A stretch of DNA of 64,000 nucleotides from NCBI GenBank assembly GCA_963978905.1, contig OZ022260.1:49745551-49809550 (forward strand), read 5' to 3'. Made by a program: the position numbers and the translations under genes. This document shows positions 22,129 to 34,294 of the stretch, one piece after another. This stretch comes from Trichostrongylus colubriformis. Taxonomy: Eukaryota; Nematoda; Chromadorea; Rhabditida; Trichostrongylidae. Each line of letters starts with the position of its first letter. Within the stretch, counting starts at the first letter, position 1. The notes beneath the pieces are model-generated. The model made no database searches and was not told where the DNA came from. It saw nothing but the letters and a program-made list of their open reading frames with translations.

Positions 22129-24237
22129 CCCTTTCACCTTAACTCGACTTCCATTGTGTCCATTGTGTGATGCTCACCCTCATTGCGATGGCACTGGTTT
22201 TATAACGAGGTGAATTCGGAAGTGCAGATGGTGCAAATTACATCGTACTATTGTACAACATCATTTGCACTTGCACAATTCCTTGATACTCCTTGGTGAT
22301 TCGCTGCTATATCCTTAGTTATGTCAATAGGTGACATCATTGCGTAGAAGCATTTTTGAGTTATATAGCCAGTAAAAAGTGATGCGTACCTAATTGTATT
22401 CATGTAGTGAATATTATGCGTAGCGACCAATGCGACACCATGAAGTGGAGCATGCAGGATAGGGTCGACGTGCAGAACTGTAATCATTACAAAACTATAT
22501 CATTTCTTTATATAGCTGTGCCGAGAGAGAACTCTTGCAACACTCAACACTCTACATTGACAAATTTTATAGGATTGTTACGGGTCCACCTCGAAGTTAT
22601 GTCTCACATGGGTGATGGAGAATCGGGCATTTCCAGATTTTAGACTTTCTCGCGAAACTTGAAACAAGGGGCCCGTAATAAGCAATTGCAACATAATAGT
22701 ATGAGTCGGGGAACCTCAAACTTTCATAGGCGATTCATCGAAGGCGTCCTGTTGAGAGCTATCAGCGTTTCCGGAAGTTTTGAAAAAATTTAGTCGTTTC
22801 ATTCAATAGAATAACACCACAACAAAAATGTAAGGTATCCAACCAAGATAGGGACCTCCGATGTACTTCCACCTCTTCCAACGTCGTCCTCGCGTGGGGT
22901 GGTCGAGCACTACTCATCACAATTAAAAGATTTTCTCGTAATCGGTGTGAAATGGAGCTGAACCATTCTTGGAAAGGTTCCATAGCATATACACCGGGGT
23001 GGAGCTCAAGGGAAATGAAATCATCTCCCTCTTAACGTGTACTCTTCGTTATGGAACAAGTTGTGGCTTCTTGTTCAGTGGAAGGCCCCACCATTTCCCT
23101 TATGAATCTCCATATGTATCTACTTCTCGTCCTGGTGTTTCATTCATGGGACTCCAGTTGAACTTGCACGAAGGTGACTTCTGCATAGAATGTTGTGAAA
23201 GTTGGAGCAAGGATTTCTCCAACTTGGAATAGAGCCCTCCCCCCACCCTTTTCAAGGGGGAAAGGGAAGGGCCGCGTAGAGGCCAACGAGGGCCAGGTCT
23301 GTTAGTCAATTCATTTGACTCTGCTGTACCTTGCTTCGGACCACCATTCGCTTCAACCTCAGACCCACCATTTACGAAACAAGCAATTCGCTATTAAAGC
23401 CAACATGGAAACGGAGGAGCCAACGTTTTCGACCCCCAGGCTGATTTTCTGATAGATGGAGAGCTGAAAGGTGAAGTGGCGACTGAAAAAAATATAGGGG
23501 GGAGGGTGGAAGGTTAACTTGTGAGGAGGACTATACTATGAAATAAAGTCGATTTTACGTAGTAAAAAAAAAACTTCATCATATATGCGGCCCGATATAT
23601 TTGCACTTTGATTGCCACTGACCTCGACTGGTGATAAATGGAAAGATGTTCTTGTTATCATCCATAAACACTTTCAACTCTAAAATTCTGCAATACAATG
23701 ATTATCTCTTGGAGAGAAGACATGCAAGCTACTGCGTTGCTGAAGCACCTGTAGTTTGTAGTTACTTTTGTAGTTAACTCAGTCTCACTCACACAATTCT
23801 CAGGTAAGCGATTGTTTCGATTCAACTACGCACCAATGGAGAAGGAGCGAATTTTCACCTACGCAGTAGAGAATGGATAAGCTTGGATGAAAAGAATTGC
23901 ATTGTTGCGGATTGACTTATCATGTACAGTTGTCGACGGTACCTAGCTTTCAAACTCCCCTTGCTCCACTTTTTAAAACGTGTAACCTCATGAAACCACT
24001 AGGCCTCAAGAGGAGAAGAACGATACCTGCCTACCTCGGAGGACCTCCTTCGAGAGCCTAGGGGTCCCCAGCTCTCCGCTGGACCATGACAGTTTCCTTC
24101 AGCTCTCCCCAAGGCACCCAGCACACCCTTCGGTCTCTCCCGTAATAGCACCAAAATAACACAATACAGGATAAGTACACGCATTATAGGAACACATTCT
24201 ATGTTTAAGACATAATACAAAATATAGAAACACATTC
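22129..24237. other. Unassigned sequence
   Basis: No repeat or gene recognised. The plus frame at 22969-23232 (87 residues) stays open over 260 bp but shows no known motif. A short inverted pair around 22223-22275 (GGTGCAAATTACATCG region) is too small to classify. Confidence 0.4.
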
Positions 24238-25694
24238 CCCGCGGTTTTTTTTTGAGCCCGTTCTTCACATTGTTCCCTTTATCTTTCGACAAAGCTTATA
24301 TATGTTTTCGATAGAGCTTTTTTTTGCTCTCAAAATGCTTCTGTTTTTCGATTCCTTTGACTACCTAATATTTATGAGGCTTTGAAATGAAATAAGCTGA
24401 AGGCAAAAATCGGCACTCTCGACACCTCATCTTCCTAGTCTACCATCGAGATCAAAAAATGCATGTGTATATGTTTTCGATAGAGCTTTTCCAGCTCTAC
24501 AGAATGGTAATACTTATTATACAAATCGCTCAACTCTTCGCTGTTTTTAAGACTCACAAATGCAGTACATAGCAAAAGTGTGCACTTTGATTATCTTCTC
24601 TTCCTCGCCTACCATAGAGATTGGAGAGGATGTGTATATATGCATTCGATAAAGCTTTTTTTGCTCTGCAAGATGATACCACCCTTTTTTGTATCTTCCC
24701 ATATTTTAGCATGTGGGAATAAGTTTTTACCTGTTATTCAAATCAAAATTGCGCAATAAAAATGATTTTTTTTGGCGGAGTGTTTTGTATCATTCGATAG
24801 AGCTCTTTTCGCTCTACCAGATAGTACTTACGGATTTTGTTTAAATAAATTTTTGCTATTTTTTAGATCATTCGAAAGTCGACGAAAGCGAGCATTTTTG
24901 ACACCATCTATCTTTTCGCCCTACAAGATAAAGTCTTCCGTTTTTGTTCAAATTATTTTTTGCTATTTTTTAGATCATTTTAAAGGAGTGCAAATCGACG
25001 AAATCGCGCATTTTCGTGTCGATCATGCTCGATTTCGTCGATTTGGCACTCCTTTAAAATGATCTGAAAAATAGCAAAAAATAATTTGAACAAAAACCAT
25101 AAGCGCTATCTCGTAGAACGAAAAGAACTCTATCAAATAATATAAAACACTTTGCCAAAAAATTCATTTTCATTACGCAATTTTGAGTTGAAAAAAAGAT
25201 GGAAACTTATCCTCACATGTTAAAATATGACAGGATTTAAAAGATGGGTGGCACCATCTTGCAGAGCAAAAAAAGCTCTATCGAATGCATATATATACAT
25301 CCTCTCCAATCTCGATGGTAGGCGAGGAAGAGAAGATAATCAAAGTGCACACTTTTGCTATGTACTGCATTTGTGAGTCTTAAAAACGCAAAAAGTTGAG
25401 CGATTTGAATGAAAAGTAGTACCATTCTGTAGACCTGAAAAAGCTCTATCAAAAACATATACACATGCATTTTTTGATCTCGATGGTAGACTAGGAAGAT
25501 GAGGTGTCGAGAGTGCCGATTTTTGCCTTCAGCTTATTTCATTTCCAAACCTCATAAATATTAGGCAGTCGGAGGAATCGAAAAACAAATAGAAGCATTT
25601 TGTAAAGCAAAAAAAGCTCTATCGAAAACATATATAAGTTTTGTCGAAAGACGAAGGGAACAATATGAAAAACGGGGTTAAAAAAAACTGCGGG
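24238..25694. mobile_element. 1.46-kb palindromic (fold-back) element
   Basis: Left arm 24238-25006 and right arm 25029-25694 are inverted copies around a 22-bp centre. Ends are CCCGCGGTTTTTTT and its near reverse complement. Each arm contains repeated motifs ATGTTTTCGATAGAGCTTTT...GCTCT at roughly 165-bp spacing (24299, 24471, 24641, 24791 in the left arm). The left arm has an extra tandem duplication at about 24850-24950, which explains its greater length. AT-rich and non-coding. No target duplication found. Confidence 0.85.
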
Positions 25695-26940
25695 ACTTAT
25701 TCCCCAACCTAATACATCTCTCTCCCCAGCAGACTAAGCGAGCCAGTCATCAGTAGACTAAACATAGTGAACGCCATCCGGCGGATCATCTAGCCGTCAG
25801 ATTGACGGTGTTTCGCAAGAGTCTCCACGTTGCTCTCAGTTGTGCAAGGCGGGGTAGACATCAGCCAAATCATAGCGCAGCACACCACTACCCGAGCACC
25901 AGAGATGCGACGGCTACCGACTCCCGAGCTCGGTAACCTCATGGCGTTACCAGGTGTACGGATAGACGGCGACAAGCCTCTTATGTTTGCTACAGTCACA
26001 AAGGGAGGAACCGGGCTCAGACGCGAAACGCGCTGCAGCGGTTGCACCTGAACGCCGATGGGCCGAGAAGCGCGATGCCTCACAGTGACGAAGAGTAGCA
26101 CGTATTCACTGCGATTACCTGATTACGCCAAAATACGTCCTCGACCACATCACTAAAGTACAAAGAAGCTTGGCTATTTTGTTGTGAATATAGCTCAAAA
26201 GGGTTGTTCGTTCAAGGCCGGAAGAGTGAATATTTTATAGAAACGTGAGATGTTTTTCAATTGACTTGAAGGGTGGCTTGTCATCAATGAGGCACCAATG
26301 AGGAAGTGAAAGTGTATGACTTGCAAGTGAAACACCAACCGAGCGCCTTTCGATGAGCGTCCGAGAAGGAATATTCTATACAGTAAATTTTTGAAAGTGT
26401 CGAAAGTGAAGTCTGAAATTAGATCGGAAATCATGGAAAAAGATATTTTGCACCCATTAACCATCACCTGGAGGAAATTCATTTGACAGGAATTGTTCAT
26501 GTTTCGATTTTGGATTTATTTCCGACCAAACTAATACACCTTTGTCGGATTCCAAAACCACCAGATCCCTTCAAAAAAGCGACAATTCCCTGGCGAAGAT
26601 TCCAGGATATGCATTAGCCATGAAAACTGCAGTAGTGATGTAAAACGCAGAGCAGATGAAGGAAGATGAGCATGGTGATAAAAAACATTACGGTAATGAT
26701 AAAGTGAATGAGAATTCGCCAGGACGAGGTTCGGCAATGAATATATTTAGAATATGCACGTACTTTTTGCCTAAACTTTGTACTAGCATTCGCCTTCCAG
26801 CTCGTTTCACGCCTATTATTAATTGCTCCTTCTTGCCTTCCTGCAAATGGCATAGTAGTGGCAAATAGCAATCAAAGAAGCATAATAGGAGCAATTTTTT
26901 GCATGTCTACACAGGCACTTGCGGGCTTTACCTCTCAAAA
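25695..26940. other. Unassigned sequence
   Basis: Includes a GC-richer block (25790-26090) with opposing open frames on both strands (25790-26101 minus, 25830-26051 plus). No motif recognised. The remainder is AT-rich without repeat partners here. Confidence 0.4.
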
Positions 26941-27470
26941 TCCTACTACATATAATCCGCTAAATGTCTTTGTGTATGTCTACTTGTCACGAAATTTGTA
27001 TTTCGTCTCACGGTAATGAAAAGACCCTAAATTTTACAAGTGATGTAAGGGGAAGTGATAGCAGCTGATAAGGGCTGATGAGGTGCCTGGAAAGGCAACT
27101 GCCCCAAATTTGTCTCACCTTTCACGTTGAAGAGCGGCGACAATCATAGGTGCTCAACAGGGTGGGATGGACACATTAATAGTAGGTAATACAACTTGGT
27201 AACGGTCGATAAGATTGATAAGGAGCGTCAAAAGGCGAACGTCGTTATACCCGCTTCGCCTTTCGCGTTGATCCCTCATAGTTGTTCTGAGGGGTATGAC
27301 AGGAACGTTAATGGTGGGTAATCCAACCTGATAAGGTTTAATAAGTTCTGGTAAGCAGTGTTGCGAGACGAATGTCGCAAATTCGTTTCACTTTTAGGGT
27401 TGATCTTAGAGCCTTGATACTTATAGGTATTTCAGGGTTGGGACGGGACGGTAATACTGGGTGATCCAAT
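26941..27470 (+). mobile_element. Helitron-like satellite element, 5' portion
   Basis: Starts A^TCCTACTACATATAATCCGC, then a TGTCTTTGTGTATGTC head, GTCACGAAATTTGTATTTCG and tandem satellite units (27060-27470: CAACAGGGTGGGATGGACACA, GGTGGGTAATCC motifs). Interrupted at 27471 by a mariner. No 3' end found after the insertion. Confidence 0.72.
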
Positions 27471-29461
27471 CTGGGTGCGTCAAAATTATGGCGAATGGGC
27501 ATGCGCGCACATTCTGAACTTCTATTCGAAGATGTTGTATTTTTCTCTGCCTTCTCTCCTCTCATTTTTATAGTGTTGTCGTATTCATGCCTAACATATA
27601 TGGCCGGGAAAATATATCATTGTGACCATGGTTGAACGATCCTGCTATCGTTCTGCTATCATTAGATTCCACCGACAACGATTTTCGGCACGCGAAGTTC
27701 ATGAACGTGTTGGTGTACATCTGAGTGTCATCGACCGGTCCAACAAATGCTTCAAGAAGCAAGGAACCGAGAGCGACCGATCTGGACGGGAGAGGCGTGT
27801 TACTGTGACCACGACCAGCAATCTGAGGAAGGTACGCGAGAGGTTCCGCAGAGAGCCGTTGCACTCGGTTCGCCGAATGGCTCGAGAAATTGACATCAAG
27901 GAGTCCTCCATGAGAAGAATTATACAGAAGTTGGGATCGAAGGCATGGAAGAAGAATAAGTGTGAGAAACTCACGGACGCTCAAAAAGCAAGGAGGAAGG
28001 AGCGATCGAAGCCACTACTGAGAAGGTTCGCAGGACAACGGCATTCCTCTACCCTCTTCACAGATGAGAAGTAGTTCACAGATGAGCAGGCTGTCAACAA
28101 GCAAAACAATCGCATCCACGCTGTCTCGAACACCAACGCGACTGTGAGCCACTCTTCTCATCCTGCTTCCGTCATGGTTTTCGCTGGGATAACGGCTACG
28201 AAAAAAAAGCCGTTGTACATTGTTCCTCAAGGAGTGAGTGTGAGTAGCCAAAATGATCTCGACCTTTTTAAGGACGAATTAATGCCCTGGACTAATGCTC
28301 ACTTCGGAAGACGTGACGTTCCAACAGCACGAAGCTCCGGCTTACAGGGCACGTGTGGTCCAGAATTGGAACTGGAACAAGACCAATTTCCCCGACTTTA
28401 TCCGCTTCGACGAGTGGTCAGCTAATTCCCCAGATTCGAATCCTGGTTCTAGAAGACCTAAGCAAAACTGCACCACTTTCTGAAGCTGAAGAAAGCTAGC
28501 TTCACAGAAAGCGTGAGACGAGCTCGGCGCACCGTACTTGGGCGCCACAGTCGATGCTTTTATGACGCGTCTCAAGGCCTGTGTCGATGCCAACAGAGGG
28601 ATTTTCGAAATTCGCTGATTGTGTATGATCAATAAATGAGCAATAAAGGTTACTATGTTTTTGGTCCACGGATCTACTTCACCGAAGGGCTTCGCTCGCT
28701 GAAAAATCTCGAGCTTATTCTGAAAAGCCTGTTGACAAAGTCATCTGTTTTATCTCTTTGCATTGGTCAAGAAGTCACTCGATTATGAAGTCGTGCTAAA
28801 GTGTCCACGGTTCACGACATTTGATGTTGCTCGTACATTTCGTTCCTTACCTTTCTCAATTGAAAGTTACTCCTTCGGTCATGACGTCAATATGGTGCAA
28901 TCCGCTTCATTTTTTTCGGTTGCTAAAGTGATAAACAGACTTTACGTACTTGGGTGTACTTGTATGTAACGACCTAAAACAAATAGGGAAGAAGCGGATT
29001 TCATCACATTGTCATCAACTTTTCAGAACGATGCTCCAAAAAATAATAAGTGATTTGGGTGATAATATGAGGGTGTTAAGTAAGCAGAAGTATCATACGA
29101 GAAAAGCTCATCTCATAACCACAAATGAAAGGAAGGAGAAGCCTGAGTCCAATAAACTTTCTAACTTCTTCAGCCTTTCTCCATTCCATTACGTGTTCTT
29201 ACGTGTTCGCGCCCCAATCAACGACGCCGCGCACTTCGCCGCACAAATGACGCGTGGCAGCCCGGACGAGCCAAAGGCCACGCACCCGTCACCGTTGAAG
29301 CAAGTGACCGCGAGGTTCATCATTATAAGTATGCACCCTGATAAAAAAAGATCCTGCGCACCAACTGAGAAGAAAATGAAGGAAAAAGCATCGATACAAT
29401 TTGTTCAGAGAAATACAAAGAACCATGAACTAAGGTGCCCATAATTCTGAGACACCCTGTA
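27471..29461 (+). mobile_element. Tc1/mariner-superfamily element inserted in a Helitron-like copy
   Basis: Left end CTGGGTGCGTCAAAATTATGG and right end (reverse complement CAGGGTGTCTCAGAATTATGG, 29440-29461, TA outside) are imperfect TIRs. The transposase relic is at 27628-28623. The 0.8 kb after it (28630-29430) is unassigned and longer than usual for this group, so a further insertion is possible. The left flank is satellite sequence of the Helitron-like copy. Confidence 0.7.
27628..28623 (+). pseudogene. Transposase relic, Tc1/mariner superfamily
   Basis: DNA cut-and-paste transposase, about 330 residues over two or more frames. The N-terminal 100 residues carry the paired helix-turn-helix region (AIIRFHRQRFSAREVHERV, then ESSMRRIIQKLG). 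A stop at 28072-28074 follows TDEK, the first catalytic Asp block. Next come SVMVFAGITATKKKPLY and a frameshift near 28290 before TFQQHEAPAYRARVVQNW, where the usual second catalytic Asp (QQD) is His, and then SPDSNP with the third Asp. Stop, frameshift and lost catalytic residue make it inactive. The spacing resembles maT-like elements, but the subgroup is not certain. Confidence 0.8.
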
Positions 29462-29936
29462 TATATGGAATGGTGCAAGATCATGAATGAAACGAATTTT
29501 TGAATACCTTTCAAACATACCGTTCTGATGATGAATGGATAAAAGTCAGCGCATTGTCCAGACAGATCCTCCTGTCGCGTAGTTCGAAGATGTTTCGCTT
29601 CAGCGTTAGGATTCACTATGTCGTGCAACCATCCGTAATACACAAAGCAGTCAGGAGTTATACCAATGACTAAAACAGTGATGACTTCACTGATGTGCAC
29701 AATCTTTCTGAGGAAGTTACCTCCACAGAATTATCTCCAAACCAGTAGCAAGACTTGATAACCGTGAACGGAAATCACGTTCTAAAAGGACCGCATCCAC
29801 GAATCAAGTGATTACACGTCCTACCCACCGCGAGTTGATCAAAAAATGATTTCCGCCGAAAGTCCGAGTTATTTGAGGTACTGATCACGTCCATATTTGG
29901 CGTTTGTGCCAATCTGGGGCCTCTTGCTAGGGAAGG
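29462..29936. other. Unassigned spacer
   Basis: Between the mariner and the next TIR element. The Helitron-like sequence does not visibly resume. The 125-residue minus frame (29323-29700) crosses the mariner end and is probably chance. Confidence 0.4.
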
Positions 29937-30969
29937 TATTTTACTTCCCGTGGAACTTTGAAATGAGACCCGGGGAAATCGATAGAGCTTAGAACGCTGA
30001 TACAACTGTGAACCAAAATTGCTAAATGGCATTCTGAACGAGCTACGAGGGGTCAAAGATTGCCTGTGACTTGCCTGTCACATCTCAATGGCGAGGCGCT
30101 TCGTCATCAGCATGACTAGCGCTGCACTAGTAGTGGCCTCCGTGGCTCAGTGGTAGTGCCGCGGTTCTGCAGCGCGAGGTCGTAGGTTCTTCCCGCCGAT
30201 GCGGCTTTTTTTGCATTTTGTGTTTCATTGTCAGTAAGTGCTTTTCTTTCACTTCTAAACGTTTCCTTGTATGATATTCGCGCGTAGGGGGTCGAATTAC
30301 CCCTCTATGCAAATTTACAGCCGGATCCACCGGATCCAATTTTGGCCCAACTTCGGAAAATTAGGGGTGGCCAGGGGGTAAGTAGGATGCAAGCTGAACA
30401 TGATTACCTAAACATACCTATCACACTTGCCCATCACTCTAAACGCACGTAACAAGCGCCAAATTAGAGCATTTGCTGGGCAAGGGTCAACGACTACTTC
30501 TTTGTTAAATGGGTTGCCAGCCAATAAATAGCCCATCAATTTTTCCGAGAATTGGTCAAATTCTGGAATTGGCTAAAAACTTGTCCCATAGGGTGTTTTG
30601 CGTGAAAACGTATGGCTCGCACGCTATGGGCTCCAAAACATACCATGAAATGGTATTACTCTTTTTTTTCAGAAAAACGTTCTAACTTCATTCAGGTAAT
30701 TGTTTGACAGATTCTGAAAACAGATTTGAGATCAGCATGTAAAAGCGCGTAGATTGGTATGTGTCTCATTGCAAATGGCCATTTCGACAAACCGTCTGAT
30801 GGCAAAGTGCCTCGCGAATGAGGTGCCACAGGCAAACTTTGACCCCTCGTAACTCGCTTCAGCATGCCATAGCAACTTTGGTTTTCACACTTATGATCAG
30901 CGTTCGAAGCTCTATCGATCCCCTCGGGTCTCATTTCAAAGTTCCATGGGAAGTAATAACCTTCCGTAG
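29937..30969. mobile_element. TIR element with tRNA-like interior, copy 2
   Basis: Arms of about 185 bp: CTAGGGAAGGTATTTTACTTCC... (left) and the reverse complement ending CTTCCGTAG (right). They share GGAACTTTGAAATGAGACCC and ACGAGGGGTCAAAG. At 30131-30200 a tRNA-like piece has box A TGGCTCAGTGG and a B-box-like AGGTTCTTCCC. The following ATATTCGCGCGTAGGGGGTC to GGGGTGGCCAGGGGG matches 21370-21475 of copy 1. Same architecture, different arm sequence in part, so the family is old or modular. Confidence 0.7.
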
Positions 30970-32339
30970 TTAGAACCCTTAGAACCATGCACCTAAGTGG
31001 TGTAATGGCTCTTTTTTCAATAGAAAAGTCGAAACTTGGTCTATACGATTATTAGGAGCGCTGCACGAATATTACAATTACATGGAGCGTTCTTTGTCGC
31101 CACCAAAGCAGTGCTACTGTAGTATGGGGACACACAGAGTCTGGTGTCTGGCGCTGTCTTTGCCTAGACCTTGGGAAGGAAAAACTTTATTTTCTCCACT
31201 GTGGCTTGACGAACATTTGAAGGTGCAGATTGATGAATATAGTACTACGTTAACGATGACAGCGAGAAGTTAATTCTCCTCACCTACAGAAGCACCAATA
31301 CGGTCACAAATGAACAAGGGTTGCACCCATATTGGAGCTATTAAGCCAGTTTGGCTATCGCAATTGCACCGAATTGGCGTTGACAGCAGGAACAGGGGCT
31401 ATTTTCAATTTTCGTGATCAGCGCCCCGAAAGAACCCGTACTGGATAAGTTCCAGCAGACTTCATTTTCGACCAACTCACGATTTCTATCGCTTTCAATA
31501 AACCCATCTCGCATAGTCCCACAGCGTGATATTTGCGTCATTGTGAGCTAGCCAACAGGTAGGCAGTGTTCATGATAGTGTAGTTTGCGTTTTTGCTGAT
31601 TTGTGGACGCCGATAAAAGGATGAGTATCCATTGGGAGAGATGCGAAGATTTTTCTCTTTCAAGAATGCAGAATTGTGGAATCCGCGGAATCATGGAACC
31701 TGAGATTATTTTTGTATCTGTAGGAGAGCTGCAGAAATGCTGTGGAATTTACGGAAAAGATTAGATCATATCGAGTGGGGGGAAGTGTGGAAATAGCGTT
31801 TTGTGGAAATGCGGAATCTACGTTTTTGCCAAGTTAGAACTGTGGAATCCTCATTTTCTGGTGCTCTATTCTTTTGGAGCTCAGAAATCGATACTTTCTG
31901 ATCCCATATTTCATGATTCTGCATTTTCGCAAAAGGCAAATTTCACAATTGTCCCAATAGATACGTATCTTTATTTCCCACGAATTGCGCAATTTTGCTA
32001 AACGCAAATTCCATTATTATGAACGCTGCCGCATCTCTCTAAAAGTCCCCCTTTCTTTGGAACGGGCAGTTTGTCGGTCGAAGCATTTGTTTGCTAGTGA
32101 CAGGAGTGGGCAGTGTATGAAATACATAATGAGCATGCTTCTATGGGCAATCTCCATCATTCGGAAACCTATGCAGATAGTGTAGAGGTCTACACATTTC
32201 GTTGCAAGCGATAACGGAGCAGCGACGAATGTGTTTCCTACTGAGCATCTAGGCCAAAATGGTTGTAGTGCAAGTGTGTTGAGTTTTATAGCAGCCACTT
32301 GTTGACGGCGCTCACTCGTCCTTAGCACTTGCCATCTAT
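30970..32339. other. Unassigned; simple repetitive motif
   Basis: 31640-31830 repeats short GTGGAAT/GCGGAATC/TGCAGAA words irregularly. Nothing else recognised. Confidence 0.4.
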
Positions 32340-33050
32340 GCCGTCCAATCGAAAGCGCGGTGAATTCAGTATCGCTTGCATTCTCGCAGCTTCTTATAAG
32401 CCCCTATCAATTACTGCCGCTTCCGGTCATTCATCTCACTTCTACACTTATTACCCAACACGAACCTTTGATTTTCATGGTGTAGAAAGTAGCGAGAAGC
32501 GTATCGGATTCAGTGACACACAGCTTCCCCACTGATTTTCTGCCTTATCTCTTCTTATAAATCTGGATAATCCACTATCACTGTCCCGCTCCACTTCCTA
32601 AGCTGACTTTGAGTGTCAGTGACCTGATGTCAACCCGAAAAGTGCAATTCACTCATCAACACTTGCTTATGACGCTTCTCGGTTCGGATCAACCGTCTTA
32701 AATGTCCCCTCCAATCTTCCATAGTTACCTTGCATGTTGATGCTCCAGAGTTCACACGAAAAACGCAACGAATTTAGTAATATTTATCATTTATGGCATC
32801 CTAACAATCTTCGTCTTTTTTATCATTTCCGGTCACCCATCACCAACTCATCTCAGACCGATGAACAAGGATTCAACTCTCTCGATCAACGAGGCACCAT
32901 CCCCCCATCGGCCTTCACCTGTGGTTATGTTTGGATCTCCTATAATACTGTTGTTGAACCGCCCCATACATCACTTGGAAATTTCAGGTATCCACATACA
33001 CAAATGCAGACAGACAAACTTACAATCACTTAGATAGAGCATAAGTCTTG
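32340..33050 (-). mobile_element. Old Helitron-like satellite fragment (tentative)
   Basis: Motifs such as ATCCACTATCACTGTCCCGC, TGAGTGTCAGTGACC, TGTCAACCCGAAAAGTGC and a terminal AATTTCAGGTATCCACATACA...CAGACAGAC tract follow the satellite-to-head order of the minus-oriented copies, with strong divergence. Ends cannot be set. Confidence 0.4.
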
Positions 33051-34294
33051 CGACGCATCCCAATTTCTGTTGAGATCTTATTACCTCAAAACTTTCAGAA
33101 ATATGGAGCAATATGATCATCGTCCCTTCTATCACTTACTCCCAATGACTGCGTACTACTCGATGCCATTTGCCGGGAAGTTCACAAGCTACGATTCGAG
33201 AAACCCATGGATACAACATTAGAATGTGGCTAGATAATCAAGCTTTTCACATTTTATGTTAAGCTCAGGAGCATGAGTAACTAGTATTCGGAACATTCTA
33301 AGGGAATATAAAGTATTGAGCGGAATACCAGAGCCCAGTTCTTCCCTGCTTCCCGCATCATCTCTGCGAACTGCTGCTATAGGTGGCAAGTTGGAAGACA
33401 ATAGGCTACCTTCTGAAGAATGGTAAAAGCAAGTGTGGGTATGCTACTGGAAATGTTGTAATACCGGTACAACACTGATTGCGGCATTCTGCGACAATCT
33501 AGAGCAAATATAAGTGGCTTGAATGCAAGTACTGCCTTTCGTGAAAACGATTCTTTACCTGCCACCATTATCCCTTCTTATGGTTAACGTAGAGAACACA
33601 GCTTCCATCTCCAATAATATTGTTTCGCAGACATTTTGCCAATCACGCACAGCACAATAAAGATTCTAAGAGACTCATACTGCTTCCTTGCCTGACTTAC
33701 TGAGTTGGCATCCAAACAACTTATAGTTTGTGGAAGCATGACAGTTGGGTAGTTTTCTAATTTTCGTATGCGGCAAAAGGCACTTGCATGTTTTGCCAAG
33801 GCACTCATTAGTCCCACATCTGCAGTAAATACTCCACTCCGCAAGAACGGTCTATTTATTTGCGGCGAAATAAGCTTTGTCTGATATGTGCTCTCTAACC
33901 CAGAATACTAGCCCTGGTAAGGGGCAAAGGGCCGACGAACGTCAAATTACATGTCATTATTACCGCGGAGAACCATAGCGGCTAAGTGAATCCGTCAAAT
34001 AGCTCTCCGGGAGAAAAAAAGCTACTCCATCACCATACGGTTCCTATCAAGGCCCCAGTGCAACACCCATTTATCAATAGGGAAAGCAACACCAGGCGTT
34101 GACAAAAATTAGTCTTATTTGCCACTGGAATAGAACTATCATTTTTAGATAGTTCATTACCCAAACGATTACAGTTATCAATCTGGAAATTAAAATGGTG
34201 CCATTGATGATTTTTGGTTTGAATGATGTCAAGAAGATTATATGCAACCAGATGTGCCCGACAGTTTGATATGTAGGGGGAAAACTTCACAGTA
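33051..34294. other. Unassigned; possibly older retroelement sequence
   Basis: Borders the Tc1-like insertion whose other side is Bel/Pao pol, so part may belong to the same Bel/Pao relic. Peptides here are too degraded to assign. Confidence 0.3.

Noticed and set aside
25790..26101. rRNA or conserved non-coding RNA in the GC-richer block
   Set aside because: No segment matched rRNA or snRNA landmarks that I could recall.
28950..29444. 164-residue frame as a second mariner gene
   Set aside because: No recognised motif, begins outside the transposase and runs into the terminal repeat. Kept only as a question in the findings.
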